From: Paracentrotus lividus
Taxonomy: Eukaryota; Echinodermata; Echinoidea; Camarodonta; Echinidae
Assembly: GCA_940671915.1 (NCBI GenBank)
Contig: CALNVZ010003426.1
Span: 18,682,166 to 18,746,165 of the forward strand
Length of the DNA stretch: 64,000 bases
Reading direction: 5' to 3'
The notes under the pieces are model-generated. The model searched no databases. It was not told the origin of the DNA and saw nothing but the letters and a program-made list of their open reading frames with translations. Positions 11,530 through 23,200 of the stretch are shown piece after piece (within the stretch, counting starts at the first letter, position 1; every line of letters begins with the position of its first letter). The translations under genes and the position numbers were made by a program.

Positions 11530-13339
11530 GGTGTGGCGTGTGTGTGTGTGTATGTGGCAGTGTGCATATGTGAGGGTGGGTATACATCTTCACAAACATT
11601 CCACATGTAATGTTTACAAGTTTGAAGTTGACAATATTTGAATATATTTATATTTTCTATTAATACTTATATTTATATTGTATTGATGTGAAAAAAAAGG
11701 TATGTGGGTGTAATGTGTGAGAGAGAGGGAGAGAGTGTGTGGGTATATGTGCGTCCATGTGTGGGTGTGTGTGTGTGTGTGTGTGGATGAGTGGCACTGC
11801 GTGATTGACTGTGGTCGAATGAGCATAACAAAATGCAATAACACATTTTTTTTTCCAGATTTCCAGATATGACAATCCACAAATATCTTGGTTTTTATTC
11901 TCGAAACATGGCATCAAAAATTTCTAGAAAATCGATCATAATCACCCAATTTCCTTATCTTAAATACTACAAATACACTATGTACATTGTGAAATATCAA
12001 GAAAGAAAAACATAAATAAACAAATGGAATTTAACAGTCTCGTCTTTTAGTCAGGTTTAGGCTAACTCATAGTACTAATAACTCATACAATAATTAGTTA
12101 TGTTAAGGGGTGACTCGGGGCACTATGGACTCGTGTATTTGTCACAATTAGCAGAAAGATATGACTCGCACATACTGTACATGAGGGTGATCATTAATCA
12201 TACTCAGATTGGCAACATGAAAATAAACTTTAAGGGGATATCCAACCTGATATTGAATTGTTTTTAATAAAAACAGAAACAATAATAAATGAATAGCTTA
12301 CATGCAAAAGGGACTAAATCCACATTTATAACTTCAGAGGGAATGGCATTTGTTTACGAGATTTTGTACACGCGTTTATGTAAAAGGGAAATACAAAATG
12401 AATTTTCTTACAGTTGAAATCAACATTTAAGAAAATCCTTTTGTTCAAAGACGGGTACGTACCTGAACAACAGCCTGATATCAATAACCAAATTTTCATA
12501 AAAAGTGGATTTAGTCCCTTTTGCACGTTACATGTTACTGTTACATCAGTTACAGTGGCTTTACATGGCAGTTTGTGGCCAATAGAAATGTTGGGGTTTC
12601 TAGTAAATTTACTCTGTAGTACTAAAAGCCCATAACCACTCGATAACATCATTACCATGAGAACATCTAAATACTAGTATATAAATATGAATCTAAATAT
12701 GAAGAGGCATGGCAACTGACTGTGCAGTGGAATTGCCCAAATAAGCATTTAAAAAAAAAAATTGTTTCCATGCATTTTCTGTGCGTAAATGTTGTCAAAG
12801 TGAAACAAATTTAAGTAAAAGTCTAAGGAGAAAATAACAATTGCTTAAAAAAAAAAAATTAAATACAGAAATATAATGTCTCATCACAGAGTAAAAATGT
12901 ATAAATTAAAAACATGATTTTTCATTGACAAACCCTTTATAAAATCAGATACTCGTATTACTTTAAAACTTATCTTGGTAATGATAATACATGTATAACT
13001 AACTTAATTTCAAGCTTAAATGTGTTCAGTATGTTATCATTAGGGGACAATTTTGAGATACATTTAATAAATGTATAATAAATACCACTAGTATTTCACA
13101 CGAAATAATAAAAAAAAAATAAGCTGGAAATATAGCACTCCTCTTGTCTAAAAAAAAAGGCAATGTTATGGCTACGAAAATTACTCAGATTAACAAGTTA
13201 TTATTTGTCATGATTTGTTTTCTTCAATAGACCTGTTTACTTTATATATTCAAATGTATGAATACCTTTATTATTATTATTTATATCTTTTAATATCTCA
13301 TGGTAGCGAACTATTGAATAATTTCTTATATTTTGTATA
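9897..13339. other. Gene-free stretch
   Basis: Apart from the GTCACACACGTGACC words and the 11.3-11.8 kb microsatellites, the sequence is unremarkable AT-rich DNA. Short open frames lack any recognisable domain. Confidence 0.65.
11250..11800. repeat. Microsatellites (CT/AG)n and (GT)n
   Basis: AG-rich run at 11461..11531 flanked by GT runs (11437.., 11535..), and GAGAGA/GTGTGT runs at 11716..11786. The His/Ser-rich open frames here are artefacts of the repeats. Confidence 0.95.
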
Positions 13340-13763
13340 TACAGTCTGTGTCAAATAAAATGGTACAAGTGGAAAACATTTTTTCATAGTATGAAGTTTA
13401 ATCACAGCCTGCTATTGTTTGGCATTTTCATAAAGCAGGAAGATCAGACTTTCACCTGCAATTTTTTTTTGAAATATGACTAGTTTTCTATAATCACGAA
13501 AAATCCATTTTTTGCACAGCGTCCCATGCCTTTGAGTATAGGTTTCGCATAATGGCCATGAAGTGCTCAATTTCGATTTGTTCCTCGTTGCACAAAATTA
13601 AGTATAACTTTTGTTTTACGAAAGCAAATTATACAGAACACAGCGCATCAGCAAGGAAAATCTTTTGGCTTTATTTTGGTACCACATACACACATTATCT
13701 GAAAATATTTCACACCTAAATAATTTTTTTCCGACTATACCATCTTTTTTGACACAGACTGTA
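13340..13763. mobile_element. TA-flanked MITE, family M1, copy 1
   Basis: 424 bp. TIR TACAGTCTGTGTCAAAtaA at the left; TTTTTTGACACAGACTGTA at the right. TA termini suggest a Tc1/mariner-type source (inference). No coding capacity. Confidence 0.88.
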
Positions 13764-16063
13764 TTAAAAACATCTCACATGCTTTAATTGTTGCTATGCC
13801 AGAGAAGCTAATGCCAGGTTGTTGGATCATGAAGAACAAATTTTGTTGAAGAAATATGAACGAATTTGCATAAATGTATGTAAATATAAACAGGTCTATT
13901 ATGACAAGCCTGAAATCATATTTGAATTTTTTTCATTACAAACATCCATAAATTTTTATAAACTTTATACACTTAAACAGCATTATTAGATTTATTATAA
14001 CTTCAAGGTACTATTTTGAAATAGAAAAGTTTAAATTAAAATTCAATGGCAGTTACTGGCTGATAGTCAAAATAGACCACTAAAGTCCATTCCACGACAT
14101 ACATCATACAATATATTCTATTTTTAAATATTCATATTTCTTTCTTTATTTGTCTCATTCTTAAATAAGCTTTCAATAGTCTTAAACTTATACACTTTTC
14201 CATGAGACTTGAGCTCTACCAGGACAAATAATAACATGTGTGCCCACTATATTCACAAACACCTGTTTACAAAGACTATAATCTGTAGAAAGCCACCTGA
14301 TTATGAAATAAAGATTGATATATCTTTTCTGGAACCCAACTTTTTAAAATCATGAACCAGTTTATTTGAGAGTATATACTGTTAAGCGCTTTAAGCAGTT
14401 ACAATGTACTAGTAACTGGAAAAGCGCTATATACAAATGTAAAAACCAAATATTTTTATTATTATTATTATTATTATTGACTCTCATTTAATGCCAGTGT
14501 AATAAGCACTTTGAAATCTCACAAGAGGTGCTTTATGAATTCATCTATTATTATTTAGTTATTAGTATAATGAAATATCTTAAATTCAATTAAGTGATAT
14601 TCATCAAACTTAAATGATAAAATGAACGTTATAAAAGCATGGAAGATGAGTCTTATATTGCGTCCAAATGGAAGATCTCTAATAACTTATGTGCCTTGAA
14701 ATCTGTTTATTACTCACTAGAATTCAAACATACAATGTACCATTTTAATAATGCTGATGGTTTAAGGAAATGAAATGTCTTCAGAAGTGCATAATAATAT
14801 TGTGTTATCAACCCTGAACAACATTTCAAAGTATATTTAAAAAAAATCATAAAATCCACTACGCTTCATGGTACAGCATGAGATATTAAATGAAGTGAAA
14901 GATTTCGGAACAGTAATATTACATTAAACCACATTAGCTAAATGTTCTACATTAAATTGGCTTTCCATTACATATTTTAGGGATGTCTAAGGACAAATCT
15001 ATGAGATGTATTTCATGTCCACTTGTACATGTCATCATAGAAAATTAGGGCTTAGGAGGTGCCTGATATGTTCAGATCTCAAAATTTGAAGTCTTGGCGC
15101 CCAAAAAGCTTGAATCTAGCCAGGGGCCTGAGTAGAAAAAAATAATGATCAAGATGCCTAACAGTTGGTGTAGAACCCCAATATTTAAAATTGATGATTA
15201 CATTTTAAAAACCATTATAACAAATCATGGCAAGATTTCTTAAAAGCAATTTAATTTAAAAAATATGCACCTTAAAAATCTAACGGCTAGGAGGATTCAC
15301 TAAAAGTTCTGGAGCAATATATTAAAAACTTGTAAATTTGAGAAGAAAGTCACATTTTAGCCTACATACTTGTACACCAGTATCTCGTTTGTCTTAGCAT
15401 TGTGTATAACAGGGAGATACCTCCATTGGTTTACACTATGGGAAAAACTTTAAAAGCAATGAACCTTGAGAAATGATCTATGAAAAGAAGTACAACGATC
15501 TAAACAGGTCTACAATGTAAAATGTTGAATTTGAACCTACAAATTATCACAAGGAAACAGTAATCTCATTATGTGACCAAAAAAATTACACATAAAAAAG
15601 GGTAGCAATTTCACAGTGCTTGTACAGTTTCACTATGAAAAAAAGTGCATATTTAATACAATAATTCCATAATTTATAAAGATGAATAAATATTACTCAT
15701 GAAAAGATAAATATTCTCATTCCCATTAAAAACATCACATTATTTGCTAATAAAACATACATGTAAATGGCATGTAAACAGATTGTCTTGACCTTAACCT
15801 TAAAACTTATGACTGAATCAGTAAAAAGTCAATACATCTTGAAAACTCAACCTCAATACACTATGGTGAGGAAACATTTATAATATATATTTACAACAAT
15901 GAACCTTAGTACTGTATTACTGTACATTCTAAAACAATCTACTAAATTATGAAAGAAGTAAGAAAAAACAATTGGCAATTCCAGAGTAAAAAAGTGGTAC
16001 ACAAGCAAAAATTGATTACTTATTAATCACTTACATGAAACTGGTACATTGTAGTTTTGATTA
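13764..16063. other. Gene-free stretch downstream of CECR2
   Basis: AT-rich, an ATT trinucleotide run at 14455..14478, no recognisable gene or clear element. It could include distal CECR2 3' sequence, but no evidence fixes the 3' end. Confidence 0.6.
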
Positions 16064-17309
16064 TACAGTCTTTGTCAAATAAAATGGTACAAGTGGAAAA
16101 CATTTATAACAAGTATAAACAAGTATAAAATTAATCACATTCTAAAAGTGTTTGATATCTCCATAAAGATGAAAAATCGGGCTTTCTTCTACAATTTCTT
16201 TCATCCCATTCGGTGCAGTACACTGTAGATCTTGAAATATGACCAGTTTTCTATAATCAATAAAAAAATGTACTTTGCGCATGCTTTTCTATAGGTTTCA
16301 CACACATCAGACCTGAATTCAGCACACCGAAACAAAAGATGTGCGCAATTTCGATTAGCTCATCACCCCACAAAATGTAGCATAACTTTTTTTTTACAAA
16401 AGCAAATTATACAAAACAAGGTGCATCAGCATGAAGAATCTTTTGGCTTTAACCCTAACTTACCTTTAGAGGGGCCATTATGGCCCCCCCCTCGACATTT
16501 TTCGCGATAAATCCGCAGTGCGAAATTTTTTGATCGCGCCACTCGCTGACTTTTTACTTTCAAGTCTTGCGCATCTTTTAAAACTATTTTCGCGAAAATC
16601 GGGTATACCGTTACGACGTTACACGATTTTCAAAAATTTTCGTCAGACCAAAAATGACTCAAAAACGTGATTTCATGTACAAAGTCAATACAAAATGTGT
16701 TTTCAGCTAGAATTCATAAATGAGTGATTATTTTTAATTTTATTGACAAGAATCATTTAATTTGATGCTATTTATGGCCGAAATAATGTCACGGATGAAT
16801 TGTGTCGAAAAAACAATAAAAATAAAAACGTCAAAAAACAAAGAAATACATAAGAAATTTAAAAAACAATAAAATACATAAGAAATCGATTTTGATACAG
16901 GAATTTTTTTCTTGTACAATTCTTAGGAATGACATAAAGAATATTTTCACCCAAAATCAGCTTTCTATGAGCTTTATTTAGTGAATTAGAGCAAAAAGTA
17001 TGATTTCATGAATAAATTAGCATAATTAATTCATATAAAATAAAATATATGAATTTCGTGTAATTTACCTATACAACCGCGTAGATTATGTCATTCTCTA
17101 CCTTCATGCAAATTTTCGTGGCGATCGCGCGATTCGCGGCCGAGATCTTAGGGGGGGGGCCATAATGGCCCCCCCCAGGATTTTAAGCTCACGAAATAGC
17201 CCAGGTAAGTTAGGGTTAAGTCGGTAGCACATTCACACATCATTTGAGAAGATTTCAAACCTAAATAATTGTTTCCCCGACTGTACCATTTTATTTGACA
17301 CACACTGTA
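16064..17309. mobile_element. M1 MITE copy 2, split by a nested insertion
   Basis: Left end TACAGTCTTTGTCAAATAAA at 16064; right end TTTATTTGACACACACTGTA ending at 17309. The inner sequence matches copy 1 up to 16448 and again from 17220. The insertion at 16453..17215 interrupts it. Confidence 0.88.
16453..17215. mobile_element. piggyBac-like non-autonomous element nested in M1
   Basis: Flanked by TTAA on both sides (16449..16452 and 17216..17219), with perfect 13-bp TIRs CCCTAACTTACCT / AGGTAAGTTAGGG. GGCCATTATGGCC-type GC blocks sit just inside both ends. TTAA duplication and CCC termini are piggyBac hallmarks. 763 bp, no transposase frame. Confidence 0.9.
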
Positions 17310-17361
17310 TGTTAAAAAATGCAGTTGATAAAGTGTTAATGCTTGGATATTGTTTTGCGCC

Positions 17362-17773
17362 TAAAGGCGGGCTCACACTATGCGACTGGCTGCGGTGCGA
17401 TTTTTTAAACAAACGGTAGTTTGCATTATTAATGCGACATTTGAAACATGCAAAGTTCTCTTATGAGATGTAAAAATTGTAAAGGAACAATTTTATCAAA
17501 ATTTTATTCCAATGCGGGTCTTTAATTAGGAGTAAAGGTCAAATTACCTTAAAACCGCAAGATCGCAGTGACGTCACTGCGATTTGGAAACAATTAGATT
17601 TTATACAGAGAAGGGGGTTCGCAATCAGCTTGAAATTTAATTTTGATATTCATAGGAATACCCACAACTTTGTACATTATGAATTTCCTTGTTTGAATGT
17701 TTGTATCAGATAATATTAAAGTTTTCCTGAAAAATCGCACCGCAGCAAGTCGCATAGTGTGAGCCCGTCTTTA
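17362..17773. mobile_element. MITE with TAAAGGCGGGCTCACACTA termini
   Basis: 412 bp. About 45 bp near-perfect TIRs (left TAAAGGCGGGCTCACACTAT; right ends ATAGTGTGAGCCCGTCTTTA). Lies between M1 copies 2 and 3. No coding capacity. Confidence 0.88.
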
Positions 17774-17968
17774 GGTGTGACGGTTCAGTTGCCGATTCAG
17801 CATAAGCTCATACAAAAGATTGTATCGGCCTATGCCCAAACTGCTAATGTTCCCAGACAATCAGGCCGACAAAATCCTTTGTCACAGCTGATGCTGGATC
17901 GTCGCGCGTGGTTGTCTGTTGGAATGAAAGGACAATAAATATACTTCCCATCATTTCATTATATATAA

Positions 17969-18416
17969 TACAGTCTGTGTCAAAAAAAATGGTACAGTCG
18001 GAAAAAAAATATTTAGGTGTGAAATATTTTCAAATAATGTGTGTATGTGGTACCAAAAATAAAGCCAACTTATTTTCCTTGCTGATGCGCTTTGTTCTGT
18101 ATAATTTGCTTTCGTAAAACAAAAGTTATGCTAAATTTTGTGCGACGAGGAACATATCGAAATTGAGCACTTCATGGCCATTATGCGAAACCTATACACA
18201 AAGGCATGGGACGGCGTGCGAAAAATGGATTTTTCTTGATTGTAGAAAACTAGTCATATTTCAAAAATTACAACACCAAATGTGATGAAAAAAATTGCAG
18301 GTGAAAGCCGGATCTTCCTGCTTTTTGAGAATACCAAACAATAGCAGGCTGTGATTAATCTTCATACTATAAAAAAAAAATTTCCACTTGTACCATTTTA
18401 TTTTAAACAGACTGTA
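17969..18416. mobile_element. M1 MITE copy 3 (inverted relative to copy 1)
   Basis: Left end TACAGTCTGTGTCAAAAAAA continues into GGTACAGTCGG, the right-hand side of copy 1. The right end TTTAAACAGACTGTA ends at 18416. Confidence 0.88.
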
Positions 18417-19227
18417 TATATATCATCACCAATTTCATCAATCTAGAAAATATGAGAAATTAAAAATCTTTGCGTTTCTTATCTTTCATATAATAAAGAT
18501 GGAAATCTGTATATAAACTATCGGTTTTTGTGTCACTTTGTTACTAAGGAATTGACACAATTGATGCTCACACGGAGGCGTGTCAAAATAATTTAGTCAT
18601 TAATCAAACTTGTTCATAACATAGCAAGACAAGTAAACAAACAAAGAGCTTCATTCCAATAGGGACTAAATCCACTTTTTCTGAAAATTGAGTTATTGAT
18701 ATCATACCATTTAACGGTTCACGTATTAAAGTGGTCTTTTAAACCAAAGTATAACGTTAAAATTTGATAGCAAATACAAGAAAATGCACTTTTTCAATTT
18801 GATTTTGTTTTTAAACCTGAAAGGAATGTGAATCAAAACCACTATTTTCTCTTAAGTATCATTCCATTTGGAATCCATTTGGAATAACATTCTTTGAATA
18901 TTAGTTTGCCTTTAAACGACTGAAAGACTATCTAGATATATTCAAACATATAGAATGGGTGTCGTCTATCGAGAGTCAGAACTCATGTGCCGTTTCATGA
19001 CAGAAATCAATTTGATCAGCTTTTTATCTACAAAATGTCAGCACTGGTATTTTTCTTTTATCAATGACTAAAAAGCTTCATCTCCTATACCTGGGTGTTA
19101 CGTGGGACAGCACCGAGCTATGAAGCAATCACAACAACAGCTAATGACCTCAAATTGTGGAGATGCATAGCCGCCAACCCCTTTTGAAGCGACTAGATGA
19201 TGATGATGATGATGGCATGGGATGAGA

Positions 19228-20170
19228 GTGGTAGCTCATCATTTCTCTGACATAAAGCACACCATGCACTATAACGGGAAGGGAGGGGGGGGGGGGCCAC
19301 TACATGAGAAGAGTTGAGAGAGTGGAAGCTCATTTTCTCTGACATGAGGTGGATCATCGCCTATCGCTAGATGGTACATGAGATGAGTTGAGAAGTGGTA
19401 GCTCATCATTTCTCTGACATGAGGTATCATCGCCTATCGCTAGATGGTACATGAGATGAGTTCAGAGAGTGGTAGCTCACATTTCTCTGACATGAGGTGG
19501 ATCATCGCCTATCGCTAGATGGTACATGAGATGAGTTCAGAGAGTGGTAGCTCATCATTTCTCTGACAAAGAACACATCATCGCCTATAGCCGGGAGATA
19601 GAGGAGAGTTCAGAGAGTGGTAGCTCATCATTTCTCTGATACAAAGCACATCATCGCCTATAGCTGGAAAATATGTGAGAAGAGTTGAGAGAGTGGTGGC
19701 TCATTATTTCTCTGACATAAAGTGTATCATGGCCTATAGCGTCGGAAGTACATGTGCATGAGATGAGTTCAGAGAGTGGTAGCTCATCATTTCTCTGACT
19801 TATCCCACATCATCGCCTATAACCGGGAAGTACATGAGACGGGCTGAGATTGGTAGTTCATCGTTTTTCTGACATAAAATACATCATCACATATAGCCGA
19901 AGGTACATGAGATGAGTTGAGAGAGTGGTAGACCAATATGTCTCTGACTTATACCACATCATTGCCTATAGCCCGGATGTATGTGAGATGGGTTGAGAGT
20001 GGTAGCTCATCATTTCTCTGACTTATACCACGTCATCGCCTATAGCCAGGAGGTACACGGGAAGAGTTTAGAGACTGTTAGCTAATCATTACTCTGACTT
20101 ACAGCACGTCATCGCCTATAGCCTGGAGGTACATGAGAAGAGTTGAGAGAGTGGTAGCTCTGAGAGTGAG
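19228..20170. repeat. 76-bp minisatellite overlapping the CECR2 terminal exon
   Basis: About 13 imperfect units of roughly 76 bp containing GTGGTAGCTCATCATTTCTC and CATCGCCTATAGC, with neighbouring copies differing at several sites. Read on the minus strand each unit repeats the last CECR2 codons and stop (CTCTCAACTC..., then TAGGCGATGA). The unit nearest the gene (20109..20160) is the coding one; the rest would be 3'UTR or downstream. Confidence 0.92.
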
Positions 20171-20207
20171 GGGCCTGGCCGGGAAAGTAGGAGTTACTGC
20201 TTCCAAC
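20109..20207 (-). CDS. CECR2: CECR2 exon 14 (terminal coding exon, stop codon)
   Basis: Acceptor TTTTTGTCAG, then 32 codons ([16 protein letters not shown], then [16 protein letters not shown]) and TGA at 20109..20111. Phase 0 continues from exon 13. The final 16 codons fall inside the first unit of a 76-bp tandem array that runs on to about 19228, so the array appears to have grown from the end of the coding exon. Confidence 0.82.
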   Translation of the reverse strand, partial: VGSSNSYFPGQAPHSQSYHSLNSSHVPPGYRR

Positions 20208-23200
20208 CTGACAAAAATAAAACAAGAAATTCTTTGTTAACAACTGAACATTCAAAATTACTGAAAAGAAAAACAAATTGACAAATTTAAATGGTTAACA
20301 GGATTATGACTGCAAAACAAGAAGGAAAGATGGAACAATAACCTCCAGAAGAACCTTCAAAATACAATTTAGAAGTCACCGGTAGCACCAGAGTTACTCC
20401 TAATCAAAAACAAAATTAAACGGAAAATGCAAAATTCTCAGAGTATTAATACCATTTATGATAGATACATGTATAATGCAATATTTATAGAAGAATATAA
20501 TAAAAAACTCTTAGTGAATATGCAAAGAGGTATTTATCCTTCCATTAACTGTAATCTAAATGATTGTTATTGATTTCTTTTGAAAAAATTACTCCCGAGA
20601 TTTGATAATAAAGATTTTTCTTTTCTATTCATGTATATGGTGCAGCTTTAAAAAATTCCATCATGCTACAGGTATGCTATGAGAGAATGGTACGGTATCT
20701 CACCTGATACGGAACACTAGACCCCATAGGTTGTTGCGTCATTGATGGGTTATACTGCTGTGAATACATTGTTGCATATCTAGGATCAATAGCAGGGGCA
20801 GAACCATATGCTGACTGCTCCAGGTAGGGGTTCCTCTGCAGCATACCCATGTCAGGTTGTCCCATCCTAACCATGTGTTCAGGGATCGGTCCCTGCCGAC
20901 CTTGCAGGAGGGTGCGTAGATGTGACGGGGAGCTGAGACCAGGGTAGGAGGATGGGAGGGTCTGACTGGCGGGGATGGCGTGATGAAGCTGACTTGCGTA
21001 GAGAGCAGACGACTGCGGTTGATTGAAAGCTGAGGAGCGGTGCGACGACAGCGATGAGTGGATCCCCGCACTAGGAGTTAACCGACCCGTCGCGTTGAAG
21101 ATGTCCGGCTTGGCACCTGGTGCTGTTGGAAAAGGAGATGTGTGACCGGTTCTCATCGGATCAAAGAGGGTATCCTTGCGGGTCGGGACGGGTCCACTGT
21201 AGCCAGGGTAGGTGCTCGGGTCCAGACCTGCGGACGGAGCACCAAGATGCGGAGGAATACCTGGTGTCGGGACTCTCTGGGTGGACATGTAGCCAGGATA
21301 ACCAGAGGGGATAGCATTTGGCATAGCACCGTGCGATGGTAACCTGAAAGAGCTGCTGGATCTTGGTGTGTTGTCAGTTACAGGGTTTGATTGTGTACTA
21401 GGGGGATTAGGAACATCTTGAGCGGGTCTTGATGGATTTGATGCTGCTGTGTGTGTAGGAGAAGCCATGCTTCGCAATAGTTCTGTTGCTGTCGTACTGC
21501 TACCATGATTGGCATTGGGGCTTCCTTGGGACGCTAATCGCTGCATTGTTTCTGACATAGGTGAACTCTGTGGAGGGGCCGACTGAACCTGCACTGCATT
21601 TGAATGGCTTATGCTCTGAGTGGTTGCAGGGTACTCTTGCGGGCTTGTTGGATTTGTCGCGGGAGGCTTGGGAGATTGAAACGGTTGCCCCTGGCTTGGA
21701 ACCGCAGGAGAATCCACAGCGAGAGGTCGCCAGAGTTTTGCAGGGGAAGGTTCAACTTCTCTGTGTGGCATTCCCCACTGTGGGGGTGCCCCGCTGTGAT
21801 CCACAGCACCTCCCATCCCATGACTCACAGGGTAAGGATGAAGGTGACCTTGAGGTTGACTTTGAGAGTTGCTTTGCGGATGATTCTGCAGTTGGGACTG
21901 CTGAGGCGGGCGCTGTTATCTCACCCGAGCGTTGCATTGGAATGATTTCATGGGTTTTTTGTTCAGTATGCCACTGGTTGGCGGCTGTTGCAGCATGCTT
22001 CCTCTGCACCATCCTGTATAAGAGGAGGAACAGCTTGCGTTGCACTGATTGTCTTATTGCTTTGATCAGAATGCCCACCATACCAAGGAGACTGGAGTGG
22101 AGGCGGAGGTCTCCTGGCGTTCAGGTCGATCATCTCCTGATAAGAGCTACGATTGGAATTGTGCTGAACGGCGGTGTTTCTCTCTACAATGGGTTGGACA
22201 GCCAGGGGTTCTGGCCCCTGGACCACCCCATGATGAACAACCCCTTTGTGAAGCAGCTGGTCACCAGGATACACACTTTTGTCCATACTCCTGTCAGTAA
22301 TCGATTGTCCTGAAACTTTCTGCACCGCGATAGGCCCAGAGTCTCTTGAAGTGGGCGAAAACTGAGCTTTCCGTTCGTCGTTAGATGCAGAACTCTGCAA
22401 CCTGTTCTTGTCCTCCCCGCTGTCCTTGACCTGAAGTGGTTTTGGATGATGGCTGGAGTTGGCTCCGGTACTTTGTCTTAATGGCGTTGCAACCATTGGA
22501 GGAACATGAGCCCTTGGTTTATCAACATTCTCAACATAGCGAGTCATAGACACTGGCATGTAAGATGGACCAGGTCGTTGTTCCATCCCCAAGGGCTTGT
22601 CCGGTAAAACAGGCGGTACATCTTTCATTACAGTGTTACTTATTGCATCCCCTACAGGACCTACTTTATTAGAGTTTGTATCCTTATTCTTATTTGAATT
22701 TTCTTCTTCACTCAGAATTAAGTCCTCCTGAGAAGGAGGTGATGATGATTTTCTTGTCACATGACAACTTTGCTTTTTCTTGACACTCTTTGTTACTGGT
22801 TCATCAATTTCACCAAAATCATCATCATCGTCATCCTCCTCCTCATCATCACCATCCTCATCATCCTCCTTCCATTTCTTGGGTGCTTTGAGAAGCGTTC
22901 CTTTGGCACTTTTTAGCTCGGCGTAGTCCTCGGAATGGTATGATGCAGGACTATGGCAAGGACTGGGGACTGGAGACGGTTCTTCCGTTTCTTCATATTC
23001 TTCTGTTTCTTCACAACCTTCCTTCTCCTCTTCCCCCTCTTCCTCTTCTTCATCCTCCTCTTCTTCTTCCTCTTCCTCTCCATCCTCTTCCTCTTTATCC
23101 TTCATCTTCTTCTTGGAGGTCGTGGCTGCACCTTTGTCTTGGGAACACTGGGAATCAGTCTCACATTCATCCTGCGAGTCTGTGAAGACAGGCTTGGGAA

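Noticed and set aside
11375..11917. His/Thr- and Ser/Leu-rich open frames
   Set aside because: Products of the (GT)n and (AG)n microsatellites.
21561..22313. 250-codon plus-strand frame opposite CECR2 exons 12-13
   Set aside because: No domain recognised. It overlaps the CECR2 coding sequence and is best explained by biased codon composition on the other strand.
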